Below, piece by piece: positions 9,685 to 18,487 of a stretch of DNA of 64,000 nt. Each line of letters begins with the position of its first letter. Within the stretch, counting starts at the first letter, position 1. The stretch is taken from NCBI GenBank assembly GCA_025355875.1, contig JANXYV010000186.1:1-64000 (forward strand), read 5' to 3'. The notes under the pieces are model-generated. The model was not told the DNA's origin. It did not search any database and was given only the letters and a program-made list of their open reading frames with translations. A program made the translations under genes and the position numbers. Source of the stretch: Prolixibacteraceae bacterium. GTDB taxonomy: Bacteria > Bacteroidota > Bacteroidia > Bacteroidales > Prolixibacteraceae.

Positions 9685-11238
9685 CTATTGAATTTTTATT
9701 GAATTGTCTGGTTCACAAACAACCCTGAAACCGATGCCTTTAACATCTGAATACCACCAGATACTTTTAGGTTGCTGCGGGTCGGTTTTCAGCCACGCTT
9801 CTTGCTGGCTGTGGTCGCGGGCTGCTGCGCGCACGTTGGCTGCATCCGAAATATAATTGCCACCACGCACAACCCATTCCTGGCCATCAGTTACGAGTGG
9901 GTTAGTCACTTTCCCGCTGTTTTTTGCATAAGCGTCGGGTGCATAGCGGTCGGCACAATATTCCATTACGTTGCCCAGCATATTTTTCAGGCCGAACGGA
10001 TTAGGCTTGACCTCTTCGGGCAAATGCGTTTTGCCTTTGCTGTTGTTGGCATAAATGATGTATTGCGAAATTGGGTCAGTATCAGCGTCCGAGAATTTAC
10101 GCCATAATCCTTTGTCGGAAAACTTTTTCGGGTTGCCGTTAAAGAAATACGGAGTTTCGGTGCCACCGCGAGCCGCGTATTCCCATTCGGCTTCTGTTGG
10201 TAAACGGTATTTTTTGCCGGTTTTCTTTGAAAGCCATTGACAGAAGGTTTCCGCTGCATAATGGGTCATGGTGATTGCAGGGCGATTGCCAAACCCCCAG
10301 TTTTGATCGGGTCGTCCATAAGGCGAGGTGGGACCGGAAATGGCATCCACGTTCGGGTTGCTGTTGTTGGCATAAATCTGTTCGGGAGGGGTGCGCCCTT
10401 CGCTCATGGTATTACCATAAAATGCCCAATACTGTTCCCAGGTTGTTTCCACTTCGGCCATGAAAAACGGGCTGACTGCAACCTGGCGCACCGGCGATTC
10501 GTCGGGCAGGTGGAAAGGTTCGTTTTCCGGGCTTCCCATGCCGAAAGTACCACCTTTGATAGCTATCATCTTGAACGCTACCGATGTGCCGGGAATCTGT
10601 TCGGTGTAGTTGGCAAAAGTTGTTACGGTGGTTGCCTGTTCAAATTTGGGTTTCAAACTTTCAGCGTTACCGTCGGTCTGCCCAGGGATGCCGGTCATCT
10701 TGCCGTGTTTGTATTTCGGGTTGTAATGACCGACGTCGAGGTGGCAACTGATGCACTGCAAATCCAGTTTCTTCTCGTTATTTTCGTAGTAAAGATGGGC
10801 AGCTATTCCTGCGTCCACTAAATTTTTAGGAAACAGGTTCTGGTGGCAATGCTTGCACGATACGTTCGGGATATACTTCACAGCATATTCCAGTTCAGAC
10901 TTCATCTCCCAGTTAAATTCTGCTGAATCTTTTGTCAGTTTTCCATAAACATCCTTGATTCCAAATTTGATTTTCTGAACCAGGTAACCTTGTCCTTTGG
11001 GTGGTAAATGGCAATCGACACAATGAACCTGAATTCCACCTTTATTATCGAAATGAGACGACAGTTTCCAGGAAGGGAAAACATGCGGATGAACATGGCA
11101 AGAGGCACAAAATTCATCAGTAGAAGTATATTCGATGGTGCGATTGACAAAAATGGTAGCCACAATCCCGATGGCAAAAGAACAGAATAATACAAGTAAA
11201 AGGCGTTTGCGCAGGTAGTCTCCGAACTTTTTGAACAT
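9685..11238 (-). CDS. Fusion of NapC/NirT-like tetrahaem cytochrome c and a SUMF1/FGE-like domain
   Basis: The 517-residue protein has an N-terminal membrane anchor (residues 13-31) followed by four haem-binding CxxCH motifs at 44-48, 73-77, 128-132 and 162-166. This matches the NapC/NirT quinol-dehydrogenase type. From about residue 224 it continues as a formylglycine-generating-enzyme-like (SUMF1) domain, with GGTFGMGS, WLSKKTGKKYRLPTEAEWEYAARGG in part, NMLGNVMEY and VRGGNY. The paired active-site cysteines of true FGE are absent (the segment after GGNY reads ISDAANVRAAAR), so it is probably not a sulfatase-maturing enzyme. It heads a cluster with two Tat-exported proteins, which suggests electron transfer or scaffolding in the periplasm. 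Confidence 0.85.
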   Translation of the reverse strand: MFKKFGDYLRKRLLLVLFCSFAIGIVATIFVNRTIEYTSTDEFCASCHVHPHVFPSWKLSSHFDNKGGIQVHCVDCHLPPKGQGYLVQKIKFGIKDVYGKLTKDSAEFNWEMKSELEYAVKYIPNVSCKHCHQNLFPKNLVDAGIAAHLYYENNEKKLDLQCISCHLDVGHYNPKYKHGKMTGIPGQTDGNAESLKPKFEQATTVTTFANYTEQIPGTSVAFKMIAIKGGTFGMGSPENEPFHLPDESPVRQVAVSPFFMAEVETTWEQYWAFYGNTMSEGRTPPEQIYANNSNPNVDAISGPTSPYGRPDQNWGFGNRPAITMTHYAAETFCQWLSKKTGKKYRLPTEAEWEYAARGGTETPYFFNGNPKKFSDKGLWRKFSDADTDPISQYIIYANNSKGKTHLPEEVKPNPFGLKNMLGNVMEYCADRYAPDAYAKNSGKVTNPLVTDGQEWVVRGGNYISDAANVRAAARDHSQQEAWLKTDPQQPKSIWWYSDVKGIGFRVVCEPDNSIKIQ

Positions 11239-11422
11239 AGCAGGTTTAATTTCCGGTTTAAAATATTTTGGTTTTAGGCGTTCAAAATTAACAAAAATAA
11301 GAGGATTGCAAAACCTGAATCAGGAAAAGGGAAAGAGAAAATAGTAAGGATGAAAAGTTAATAATTCTCCGAAAAGAAATCAAGGCAAAATAAGTTTGCA
11401 GTTTGATATTCAAAAAGCAAGC

Positions 11423-11430
11423 TATCTTTG
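11423..11430 (+). promoter_or_regulatory. Promoter -7 element of the kinase-like gene
   Basis: TATCTTTG matches TAnnTTTG exactly and lies 26 bp upstream of the chosen ATG. The nearest TTTG (11402-11405) is 17 bp away, shorter than usual. Confidence 0.5.
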
Positions 11431-11456
11431 AATCCTGATTGCAAAACACCAGAATA

Positions 11457-12560
11457 ATGAATTTAGAAAAGATTGCTGCCAAATTTCAGTTGGATGGAAA
11501 GGTCGACCGGGTTGAAGCCATGGGCGAAGGTTTCATCAATGACACCTATGTTATTTATACCCTCGGAGTCGACGCATACAATTACATCCTTCAGCGAAAA
11601 AACAAGCGCATTTTCACCAATGTTCCTGCAATGATGGAGAATATTGAAAAGGTTTGTACCCACATCAAGCAAAAGGTTGTTGAAAAAGGTGGCGATCCGA
11701 TGCGCGAGGCCATGACCATTGTTCCGGCGCTGGATGGCAAATTATATTTTCAGGATGAAGTGGGTGAGTATTGGACAGTTTGTGTATTTATTGGCGATTC
11801 CATGGTCATCAGCTCCGCGATAACTCCTGAACTGGCTTATCAGGGAGGAAAGGGAATCGGAATGTTCCAGTCGATGGTGGCTGATTTGAACGAACCACTG
11901 ACGGATATTTTACCCGGGTTCCACAATATATGCTTCCGTTTTAACCAATGGGATGCAGTTTTGGCAAAAGATCTGGTTGGACGTAAGGCAAAGCTGAGCA
12001 AAGAAATTAGCTGGGTCGAAAGTCGCCGCAAGGAGATGCTTGACTTCTGGAAACTGGTCGAAATCGGAGAAATTCCAACACGGGTGACCCACAACGACAC
12101 CAAAATATCCAACATCCTTTTCGATGAAAAGGGCGATGTTTTATGCGTCATCGATCTGGATACCGTTTTAAACAGCACTTGTCTGAACGATTTTGGAGAT
12201 GCCATGCGTTCGTATACCAACAGGGGCCAGGAAGATGATGAAAACCTCGATGCCGTTTCGTGTGATTTGGCGATTTTCGAGGGATTTACCAAAGGCTATT
12301 TGGCGGAGGCCATCAGTTTTTTAAACGATAAGGAACTTGAATACCTGGCATTTTCAGCCAAATACATTACCTACGAACAGGTGTTGCGTTTTCTGATGGA
12401 TTACATCGACGGCGACAATTATTATAAAATCAAAAATCCGGAGCACAATTATCAGCGGACACTGGCTCAGTACAAATTATTGACCAGCATGGAGGAACAA
12501 TTCCCGGAGATGTGCAGGATTGTGAAGACGATTGCTGCAGGTTTAGGAAAAAGTCAATAG
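11457..12560 (+). CDS. APH-fold kinase, N-acetylhexosamine 1-kinase-like
   Basis: A 367-residue aminoglycoside-phosphotransferase-fold protein. The catalytic loop is THNDTKISNILFDE (HND at 212-214, N219) and the metal-binding motif is CVIDLDTV (D233, D235). The wording of these motifs and the following DFGDAMR resemble NahK-type N-acetylhexosamine 1-kinases more than antibiotic-modifying enzymes. The protein would phosphorylate a free sugar, probably GlcNAc/GalNAc or a related hexosamine, in the cytoplasm. I chose the ATG at 11457 (MNLEKIAAKFQL), 18 bp inside the longest frame. The downstream gene, 31 bp away, is a CBM9-like protein, which fits carbohydrate metabolism. Substrate is inferred. 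Confidence 0.8.
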   Translation: MNLEKIAAKFQLDGKVDRVEAMGEGFINDTYVIYTLGVDAYNYILQRKNKRIFTNVPAMMENIEKVCTHIKQKVVEKGGDPMREAMTIVPALDGKLYFQDEVGEYWTVCVFIGDSMVISSAITPELAYQGGKGIGMFQSMVADLNEPLTDILPGFHNICFRFNQWDAVLAKDLVGRKAKLSKEISWVESRRKEMLDFWKLVEIGEIPTRVTHNDTKISNILFDEKGDVLCVIDLDTVLNSTCLNDFGDAMRSYTNRGQEDDENLDAVSCDLAIFEGFTKGYLAEAISFLNDKELEYLAFSAKYITYEQVLRFLMDYIDGDNYYKIKNPEHNYQRTLAQYKLLTSMEEQFPEMCRIVKTIAAGLGKSQ

Positions 12561-12591
12561 TCATTGGAAAGAGGTAAAAGAAAAACACATT

Positions 12592-13236
12592 ATGAAGGTC
12601 AATCAGATACTCGAAGGTTTTACCAATCCGCCATTGGAATTGGTGGCCGAAACGCTTGATCAGGAAATTGCCCCGCTGCGGCTGGAAATGGTAAATTGGC
12701 CTGAATTTCCTTATCATCCGGAAGTTTCAGTACAGATTGCCTATAATGAAAACGAACTCTTTCTCCAGTATGAAGTGAAAGAACAAACAGTCAAAGCCGA
12801 AATTACGGAAAGCAACGGCCAGGTCTGGACCGATAGTTGTGTCGAATTTTTCCTTTCACCGGATGGAAATGATGAATATTACAACCTGGAAATGAACTGT
12901 ATCGGGACTATTCTGCTCGGATTCCGAATAAAAGGTGAACTGGCCGTTCATGCCACCAATGACCAGATTTCAGCCATTCGGAGGGTTTCTTCACTGGGGA
13001 ATGGCCCATTTCCGGAGAGAAAAGAGAAATCGACTTGGAAAATTACGGCTGCCATCCGGTGGAAAACATTTTTCAGATATGAGTTGAACCCGACTTCAGG
13101 AAAGAAAATGCGCGGAAATTTCTACAAATGCGGTGATGGACTCTCAGTTCCGCATTTCGTTTCATGGACCAAAATCAAGACTGAAAAACCCAGTTTTCAC
13201 GAGCCAGAATTCTTTGGCGGATTGGAGTTTGTCTAG
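12592..13236 (+). CDS. Carbohydrate-binding family 9-like protein
   Basis: A 214-residue cytoplasmic-looking protein without signal peptide. It has the CBM9-like/DOMON-type fold pattern: VSVQIAYNENELFLQYEV, then VWTDSCVEFFLSPDG and a YYNLEMNCIG strand. Members of this family are common in Bacteroidota near sugar-utilisation genes. It follows the kinase-like gene by 31 bp and is probably in the same transcript. No catalytic residues are apparent and no ligand can be named. Confidence 0.8.
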   Translation: MKVNQILEGFTNPPLELVAETLDQEIAPLRLEMVNWPEFPYHPEVSVQIAYNENELFLQYEVKEQTVKAEITESNGQVWTDSCVEFFLSPDGNDEYYNLEMNCIGTILLGFRIKGELAVHATNDQISAIRRVSSLGNGPFPERKEKSTWKITAAIRWKTFFRYELNPTSGKKMRGNFYKCGDGLSVPHFVSWTKIKTEKPSFHEPEFFGGLEFV

Positions 13237-13257
13237 TATTGGCCTTTGTTTGAATGA

Positions 13258-13869
13258 TCAGGAGATCCTTTTAGTGACAATACCATGAAACAGAATGTTT
13301 AGCATTTCGTCGATTGATCTCTGAAGGTCCTGGTCGGAAAGGTTCTTTTGGATCAGGGGAAATTCAAAACCATGTAGAATCGTAACGATTGTCTTTGCGG
13401 TCAGTTCCGGATTTGGAATGGTATATATACCCAAATCAATACCTTCCTGTAACATTTTCCGGATTAGTTCAATCTCAGTTTCAAAATGTTCGGTTCTCAG
13501 ATTATCGACAAAATACAATTGATCGAGCAAATCGTTTTTGATGGCTTCGTAATAATTGACCACCATCTTCAGATTGCGCATCCGCGAATAAATATATGTT
13601 TTGAGTTTTTGCTTGGGATCTTCAATCTGGCTGATCTCGGTTTCAATTGCTTTGGTTCGGATTTCAGCTTCAGCATCAATCACGGCCTTAAAAATCTCAT
13701 CCTTGCTCTTGAAGTAATAGTAAATCGTACTTTTCCCTTTCCGGGCTTCGCGGGCAATATCGTCGAGGGCCGTTTTTTTAAATCCAAACCGGGCAAAAAC
13801 CTGCCGGGCTGCCTGCACAACCTGTTCCCGAACTTCGTCGTTTCCTGTATTTTGAGGATTACTTTCCAT
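13258..13869 (-). CDS. TetR/AcrR family transcriptional regulator
   Basis: A 203-residue one-component repressor. The N-terminal helix-turn-helix is typical: VVQAARQVFARFGFKKTALDDIA, then KGKSTIYYYFKSKDEIF (described by its key residues STIYYYF). The C-terminal ligand domain is not recognisable further. I start at the ATG at 13869 (MESNPQN); the longer frame uses a TTG. It stands alone, convergent with the CBM9-like gene and 126 bp from the divergent ABC-F gene, which it might control. Confidence 0.88.
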   Translation of the reverse strand: MESNPQNTGNDEVREQVVQAARQVFARFGFKKTALDDIAREARKGKSTIYYYFKSKDEIFKAVIDAEAEIRTKAIETEISQIEDPKQKLKTYIYSRMRNLKMVVNYYEAIKNDLLDQLYFVDNLRTEHFETEIELIRKMLQEGIDLGIYTIPNPELTAKTIVTILHGFEFPLIQKNLSDQDLQRSIDEMLNILFHGIVTKRIS

Positions 13870-13964
13870 TAGTTTCAAAGTGTGAGCTATTTCAGCACTA
13901 AGATAGAGCTTGATTTGAATTATTCAAACCATTTCTCAAACTGAATATGGTAAGCCAAATCGCT

Positions 13965-13972
13965 TATCTTTG
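13965..13972 (+). promoter_or_regulatory. Promoter -7 element of the ABC-F gene
   Basis: TATCTTTG, a perfect TAnnTTTG match, ends 23 bp before the ATG. No clear TTTG at the expected upstream distance. Confidence 0.5.
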
Positions 13973-13995
13973 CGCCTTCAAAAAAACAGGATCGA

Positions 13996-15639
13996 ATGAT
14001 TTCAGTGGACGGACTTACGGTTGAATTTGGCGGATCGGCACTTTTCTCCGACATTTCTTTTGTGATTAATGAGAAAGACCGCATCGCCTTGATGGGGAAA
14101 AACGGAGCAGGAAAATCAACGCTTCTGAAGGTGATTGCCGGTGAGCGAGCAGCAAACAAAGGTAGAATTTCGGCTCCGAAAGATGCAGTCATTGCCTATC
14201 TTCCGCAACATTTACTGACTGAAGACAACCGGACTGTTTTTGAAGAAGCCTCGCAGGCTTTTGCACGCATTTTTGAAATGGAACGCGAAATTGCTTCGCT
14301 GAATGAAGAGCTGGCCACCCGGACTGATTACGAATCGGATTACTATGCCAATCTGATTGACCGGGTTTCAACCATCAGCGAAAAATACTATTCGATTGAA
14401 GAAATCAATTTTGATGCTGAAGTGGAGAAAATTCTCTTCGGACTGGGTTTTGTCCGTGAAGACTTTACGCGTCCTACCAGTGAATTCAGCGGAGGTTGGC
14501 GGATGCGCATCGAACTGGCCAAAATCCTGTTGCAGAAACCTGACCTGATTTTACTCGATGAGCCGACCAATCACATGGACATCGAATCAATTCAGTGGCT
14601 CGAAGATTTCCTGATCAACAGCGCCAAAGCGGTGATTGTGATTTCGCACGACCGGGCATTCATCGACAACATCACCACCCGGACCATCGAAGTGACCATG
14701 GGCCGGATTTACGATTATAAAGTCAATTACTCACATTACCTCGAACTGCGCCGTGAGCGCCGTGAGCAGCAGCAAAAGGCTTTCGACGAGCAGCAAAAAA
14801 TGATTGCCGAAACAACCGAATTTATTGAGCGTTTCAAAGGAACCTATTCCAAAACGCTTCAGGTCGGATCGCGTGTAAAAATGCTTGAAAAGCTTGAAAT
14901 AGTTGAGATTGACGAAGAAGATACCTCAGCCTTGCGGTTGAAATTCCCACCTTCGCCACGCTCCGGAAACTACCCGGTTATTCTCGAAGATGTAAGCAAA
15001 AGTTACGGCGATTATCTGGTTTTTAAAAATGCCTCGCTCACCATTTCACGGGGTGAAAAAGTTGCTTTTGTCGGTAAAAACGGCGAGGGAAAATCAACAC
15101 TCGTCAAGGCAATGATGAATGAGATTGATTATGATGGCAAACTGACGCTCGGTCACAATACCATGATTGGCTATTTTGCCCAGAACCAGGCTTCGCTTCT
15201 GAATGAAGATCTGACCGTTTTTCAGACCATCGATGATGTAGCCGTGGGTGATATCCGGACTAAAATCAAGGATATGCTCGGAGCATTTATGTTCGGTGGA
15301 GACAACATTCAGAAAAAAGTAAAAGTGCTTTCAGGAGGCGAGCGTACCCGTCTGGCGATGATCAAATTGCTGCTTGAACCGGTGAACCTGCTTATTCTCG
15401 ATGAGCCCACCAATCACCTGGATATGCGCACCAAGGATATCCTGAAAAGCGCATTGAAAGATTTCGACGGAACACTCATCCTGGTCTCGCACGACCGTGA
15501 TTTCCTGGATGGTCTGGCTGAAAAAGTCTTCGAGTTCGGGAATAAACAGATCAAGGAACATCTTTACGATATCAAAGGCTTCCTTCAGAAGAAAAAACTC
15601 GATAACCTCAAAGAGATTGAGCGGAAGAATGTGAAATAG
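13996..15639 (+). CDS. ABC-F family ATPase (ribosome-associated)
   Basis: A 547-residue soluble protein with two ABC ATPase domains and no membrane segment, the hallmark of ABC-F translation factors. Domain 1 has Walker A GKNGAGKST (K40), signature FSGGWRMR and Walker B ILLDEPTNHMD. A charged linker (residues about 245-300, rich in Arg/Glu/Gln) corresponds to the P-site tRNA-interaction motif. Domain 2 repeats GKNGEGKST, LSGGERTR and LILDEPTNHLD, with the H-loop VSHDRDF. It would remodel ribosomes with trapped tRNAs. It is convergent with, and only 5 bp from, the tandem adenylate kinase gene. An eroded second copy of its C-terminus lies 1.3 kb downstream. Confidence 0.92.
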   Translation: MISVDGLTVEFGGSALFSDISFVINEKDRIALMGKNGAGKSTLLKVIAGERAANKGRISAPKDAVIAYLPQHLLTEDNRTVFEEASQAFARIFEMEREIASLNEELATRTDYESDYYANLIDRVSTISEKYYSIEEINFDAEVEKILFGLGFVREDFTRPTSEFSGGWRMRIELAKILLQKPDLILLDEPTNHMDIESIQWLEDFLINSAKAVIVISHDRAFIDNITTRTIEVTMGRIYDYKVNYSHYLELRRERREQQQKAFDEQQKMIAETTEFIERFKGTYSKTLQVGSRVKMLEKLEIVEIDEEDTSALRLKFPPSPRSGNYPVILEDVSKSYGDYLVFKNASLTISRGEKVAFVGKNGEGKSTLVKAMMNEIDYDGKLTLGHNTMIGYFAQNQASLLNEDLTVFQTIDDVAVGDIRTKIKDMLGAFMFGGDNIQKKVKVLSGGERTRLAMIKLLLEPVNLLILDEPTNHLDMRTKDILKSALKDFDGTLILVSHDRDFLDGLAEKVFEFGNKQIKEHLYDIKGFLQKKKLDNLKEIERKNVK

Positions 15640-15644
15640 AAATC

Positions 15645-16814
15645 TTACCGCAAATTTTTGAATCCCTTTTCAATCTCGACTGAAAGCCGTTCAAAAACCA
15701 CATCAAAAGGCGCTTCGCCATTGACAATGACGACGTCGTGGATTTCTTTGTATTTGTCGAGAACAGGAATGGTTTTTTCTTCATGGTCTTTCAGCCTTCG
15801 TACAATTTTCTCCGTACTTGAATCATAGGGTTTACAATGGCTGGTTTTGCTTCGCTGGTCGAGCCGGGAAATTAATTCGAGTGTACCAACCTGAATGTCA
15901 ATAATTTTGCGAATGGTAGTATTGTGCTTTTTCAGGATTCCATCCAGAATATACGATTGAACCAATGTTCTAGGGAAGCCTTTAAAAATGAATCCTTTAA
16001 CTGATCTGGAATTCTTTATTTTCTCCAGAATCAGTGGGACGACAATTTCATCGGGAACTAATTCACCATTCTCATAAAGCTCGGTAATCCGTTGACCTAA
16101 GTCGGTTCCGGATTCTATTTCTTCTTCGAGCATTCTGCCCGTCGAGATATATTCAAGACCATATTTTTTGGCCAGTTCCATGCCCTGTGAACCTCTGCCA
16201 CAACCCGGATAACCAAAAATGACTACGTTCATCAGTTTTTTGCTCATCTCCTGATTGATAATATCCTCAATTTGGGCTGTAACTTCCTCTACCGGTTTGT
16301 GCCCGTCGATGGCAATATAATTTCCCTTTTCCTTGTAGTAATTCAATACAGGCAAAGTTTTCTCCTCATATTCTTTCAGGCGGTTCCGAATGATCATTTC
16401 ATTGTCATCCAATCGGCCTGAGGTTAAACCCCGATTGATGAGCCTGGCGACCGATTCATCTTCAGGAACTTCAATACTGATTAAACAATTGAGCGAAGTG
16501 TTTAATTTAATCATCAATCCCTCCAGAATATAGGCCTGAATGGTGGTTCGGGGGAATCCATCGAAAAGAAACCCACCGGCCTGAGCGTTTTCTTTGATCG
16601 TTTTTTCGAGAATTTGAACGATAATTTCGTCGGAAACCAGGTTTCCGGCGGCGATAATGCTTTTCGCTTCCAGCCCCAGCTTGGTTTCTTCAGCGAGTTC
16701 TTTACGCAACAAATCGCCTGTCGAGATGTAAAACAGGTCGTATTTTTCAATCAAAAAAGCGGATTGGGTTCCTTTTCCAGCTCCCGGAGGGCCGAATAAT
16801 GCGATGTTGATCAC
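15645..16814 (-). CDS. Tandem (double-domain) adenylate kinase with a degenerate second half
   Basis: At 389 residues this is twice the normal length of a short-type adenylate kinase. Residues 1-190 form a complete kinase: P-loop GPPGAGKGT (8-16), STGDLL (31-36), GFPRT (86-90), the lid motif SGRLDDN (132-138) and RNR. Residues 195-389 repeat the same fold, but the P-loop is GYPGCGRGS, with the catalytic Lys replaced by R207, and the lid motif is broken (SHCKPYDSS, 325-333). STGRM and GFPRT are kept. The second half therefore probably binds but does not phosphorylate nucleotide. The start is a GTG at 16814, supported by the normal adenylate kinase N-terminus. Reaction of the first half: ATP + AMP to 2 ADP. 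Confidence 0.85.
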   Translation of the reverse strand: MINIALFGPPGAGKGTQSAFLIEKYDLFYISTGDLLRKELAEETKLGLEAKSIIAAGNLVSDEIIVQILEKTIKENAQAGGFLFDGFPRTTIQAYILEGLMIKLNTSLNCLISIEVPEDESVARLINRGLTSGRLDDNEMIIRNRLKEYEEKTLPVLNYYKEKGNYIAIDGHKPVEEVTAQIEDIINQEMSKKLMNVVIFGYPGCGRGSQGMELAKKYGLEYISTGRMLEEEIESGTDLGQRITELYENGELVPDEIVVPLILEKIKNSRSVKGFIFKGFPRTLVQSYILDGILKKHNTTIRKIIDIQVGTLELISRLDQRSKTSHCKPYDSSTEKIVRRLKDHEEKTIPVLDKYKEIHDVVIVNGEAPFDVVFERLSVEIEKGFKNLR

Positions 16815-16921
16815 GGTCTTGGTTTTTAATTTTCAGGAAAGATAGAAAAACCCGGCCAATACTGAAACATGAAATATATTTTTATTTAACAATGAAATGA
16901 ATATGTGGTAAATTTTCTTAA
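16815..16921. other. Upstream region of the tandem adenylate kinase gene
   Basis: AT-rich sequence with no ORF. It should contain the minus-strand promoter of the kinase gene; TATCTTTC on the minus strand is a one-mismatch -7 candidate. Confidence 0.3.
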
Positions 16922-17053
16922 ATCAAGTGGAAAGATCTCAACAGAACTCTGATTCTGGTTTCAACCGATCATACTTTTCTAAATGGAATAGATGAAGAAG
17001 TCTTCGAATTTGGCAAGAAACAATTCAGGGAACATTTGTACGGTATTGTCTAG
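16922..17053 (+). pseudogene. Eroded C-terminal remnant of an ABC-F ATPase gene
   Basis: Translation in this frame gives 43 residues that follow the C-terminus of the intact ABC-F protein: TLILVSTDHTFLNG... against TLILVSHDRDFLDG..., then VFEFGKKQFREHLYGI against VFEFGNKQIKEHLYDI, then a stop. By hand count 25 of 41 aligned residues are identical. It is preceded by an in-frame TAA, has no start codon, and the catalytic H-loop histidine is replaced by Thr. It is the tail of a second, divergent ABC-F gene whose remainder has been lost. Confidence 0.8.
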
Positions 17054-17264
17054 GAGCCTGTCGGACTTCATTTTGACAAAATCAGTATTTTTTGCATTTT
17101 AAATCCTATAGAGATAGTCCATGATCGTTTGGCGTTGAAACTTGGTTCTCTTTTCGGTATAACAATCAATTTCAATTCACTGTAAAATTTATGTGTACAG
17201 CAGCTCGGGCTAAGAAATAGAATTTGCTTTATTTGTGGCAAATTATTTCCAGCCCGAATCTCTT
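17054..17264. other. Intergenic stretch after the ABC-F remnant, possible mobile-element edge
   Basis: No ORF. The sequence directly after the remnant's stop (from 17054, GAGCCTGTCGGACTT) resembles insertion-sequence termini by general appearance only; I cannot identify an element or a matching second end. Confidence 0.25.
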
Positions 17265-18290
17265 TTATCCGTTCACCATCGGCAGCACTTCTTTCCCGAT
17301 CAGTTCAATGGCTTTCAGGAGTTGTGCGTGCGACAAACCGGCATTATCCATCTGGAAAGTAAACCTCGAAATTCCCCCAAGCGACTTGCTGTGCCTGAGA
17401 ATTTTCTCTGCTACTTCTTCCGGATTTCCAATAACCAGCGCGCCGGTGAGTCCCACCTGAAAGTTAAACTGCGATCGGGTCACCGGCGACCATCCCCGCT
17501 CCTTGCCAATTCGTGAAAAAGTCTCGGCATATCCCGGATAATAGGAATCAACCGCTTCCTGGCTGCTGCCAGCCACATAACCGAGCGAATGCAACCCAAC
17601 TTTGAGCTTTTCAGGAGAATGGCCAGCTTTTGCTCCTGCATTTCGGTAAAGATCGATCAGCGGACGAAACCGGTGTGTTTCACCACCAATAACCGCCACC
17701 ATCAGCGGAAGTCCGAGTTCTCCGGCACGCGCAAACGAAGCCGGTGTGCCGCCAACGCCCAGCCAGACGGGTAGCTCGGTCTGCAAAGGACGCGGATAAA
17801 TCGCCTGGTTGACCAGTGACGGACGAAATCTGCCCGACCAATTGACCACTTCATTTTCGCGAATTTTCAATAGCAGGTTCAGCTTCTCGACGAAAAGTTC
17901 ATCGTAATCTTCCAATTTGAGACCGAAAAGCGGAAAGGATTCGATGAAGGAGCCACGGCCAACCACCAGTTCGGCACGTCCTCCGGAAATCAAATCGAGC
18001 GTGGCGAAGTTCTGGAAAACCCTCACCGGATCGGCTGCACTCAAAACTGTAACCGCACTTCCTAAACGGATGCGTTTGGTGCGGGCTGCAGCGGCTGCCA
18101 GGATTACCACCGGCGCTGAATCCAGAAACTCCTTCCGGTAATGTTCGCCAATCCCGAAAAAATCAAGGCCGGCTTCATCTGCAAAAACCATCCGGTAGAG
18201 CAATTCACTCAGCGACTGAGCGCTATTTGCAACAGTACTTGCTGATTGATTTACACTTGCTGCAGCAAAACTATCGATCCCGATTTCCAT
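17265..18290 (-). CDS. LLM-class flavin-dependent (luciferase-like) oxidoreductase
   Basis: A 341-residue member of the bacterial luciferase/F420-FMN monooxygenase-like superfamily. It starts MEIGIDSFAAA and shows the typical FADEAGLDFFGIGEHYR segment, the AAARTKRIRLGSAVTVLSAADPVRV strand-helix, and DLISGGRAELVVGRGSF. These form the flavin-binding TIM barrel. I chose the ATG at 18290; the longer frame adds about 42 residues that do not fit the family. Substrate unknown. It is divergent from the NikR-like gene with about 200 bp between them. Confidence 0.85.
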   Translation of the reverse strand: MEIGIDSFAAASVNQSASTVANSAQSLSELLYRMVFADEAGLDFFGIGEHYRKEFLDSAPVVILAAAAARTKRIRLGSAVTVLSAADPVRVFQNFATLDLISGGRAELVVGRGSFIESFPLFGLKLEDYDELFVEKLNLLLKIRENEVVNWSGRFRPSLVNQAIYPRPLQTELPVWLGVGGTPASFARAGELGLPLMVAVIGGETHRFRPLIDLYRNAGAKAGHSPEKLKVGLHSLGYVAGSSQEAVDSYYPGYAETFSRIGKERGWSPVTRSQFNFQVGLTGALVIGNPEEVAEKILRHSKSLGGISRFTFQMDNAGLSHAQLLKAIELIGKEVLPMVNG

Positions 18291-18422
18291 ATTCCTTTTC
18301 CTTTCTATCTTAAACTGATCGGCTTGAAAAAGGTTCAAGGGTCTCTGACGAAAGATCCGGAATGTCAATTGGCTATTAAGTTTCGATGTTTTGTTGTTGA
18401 TTTTTCTAAGATTCAACTTTCG

Positions 18423-18453
18423 TTTGCAAAGTAGGTATAAAACTTTACCTTCG
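18423..18453 (+). promoter_or_regulatory. Promoter of the NikR-like/lar locus
   Basis: TTTG at 18423-18426, a 19-bp spacer and TACCTTCG at 18446-18453 (one mismatch to TAnnTTTG). It lies 34 bp before the regulator's start codon. Confidence 0.5.
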
Positions 18454-18487
18454 CACTTGATAACACGAATTCATGAAATCGTAACAC

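Noticed and set aside
9685-11238. Sulfatase-maturing formylglycine-generating enzyme
   Set aside because: The cysteine pair after the GGSF/GGNY motif is missing and no sulfatase gene is nearby.
11457-12560. Aminoglycoside resistance kinase
   Set aside because: The fold is shared, but motif wording and the carbohydrate-binding neighbour favour a sugar kinase.
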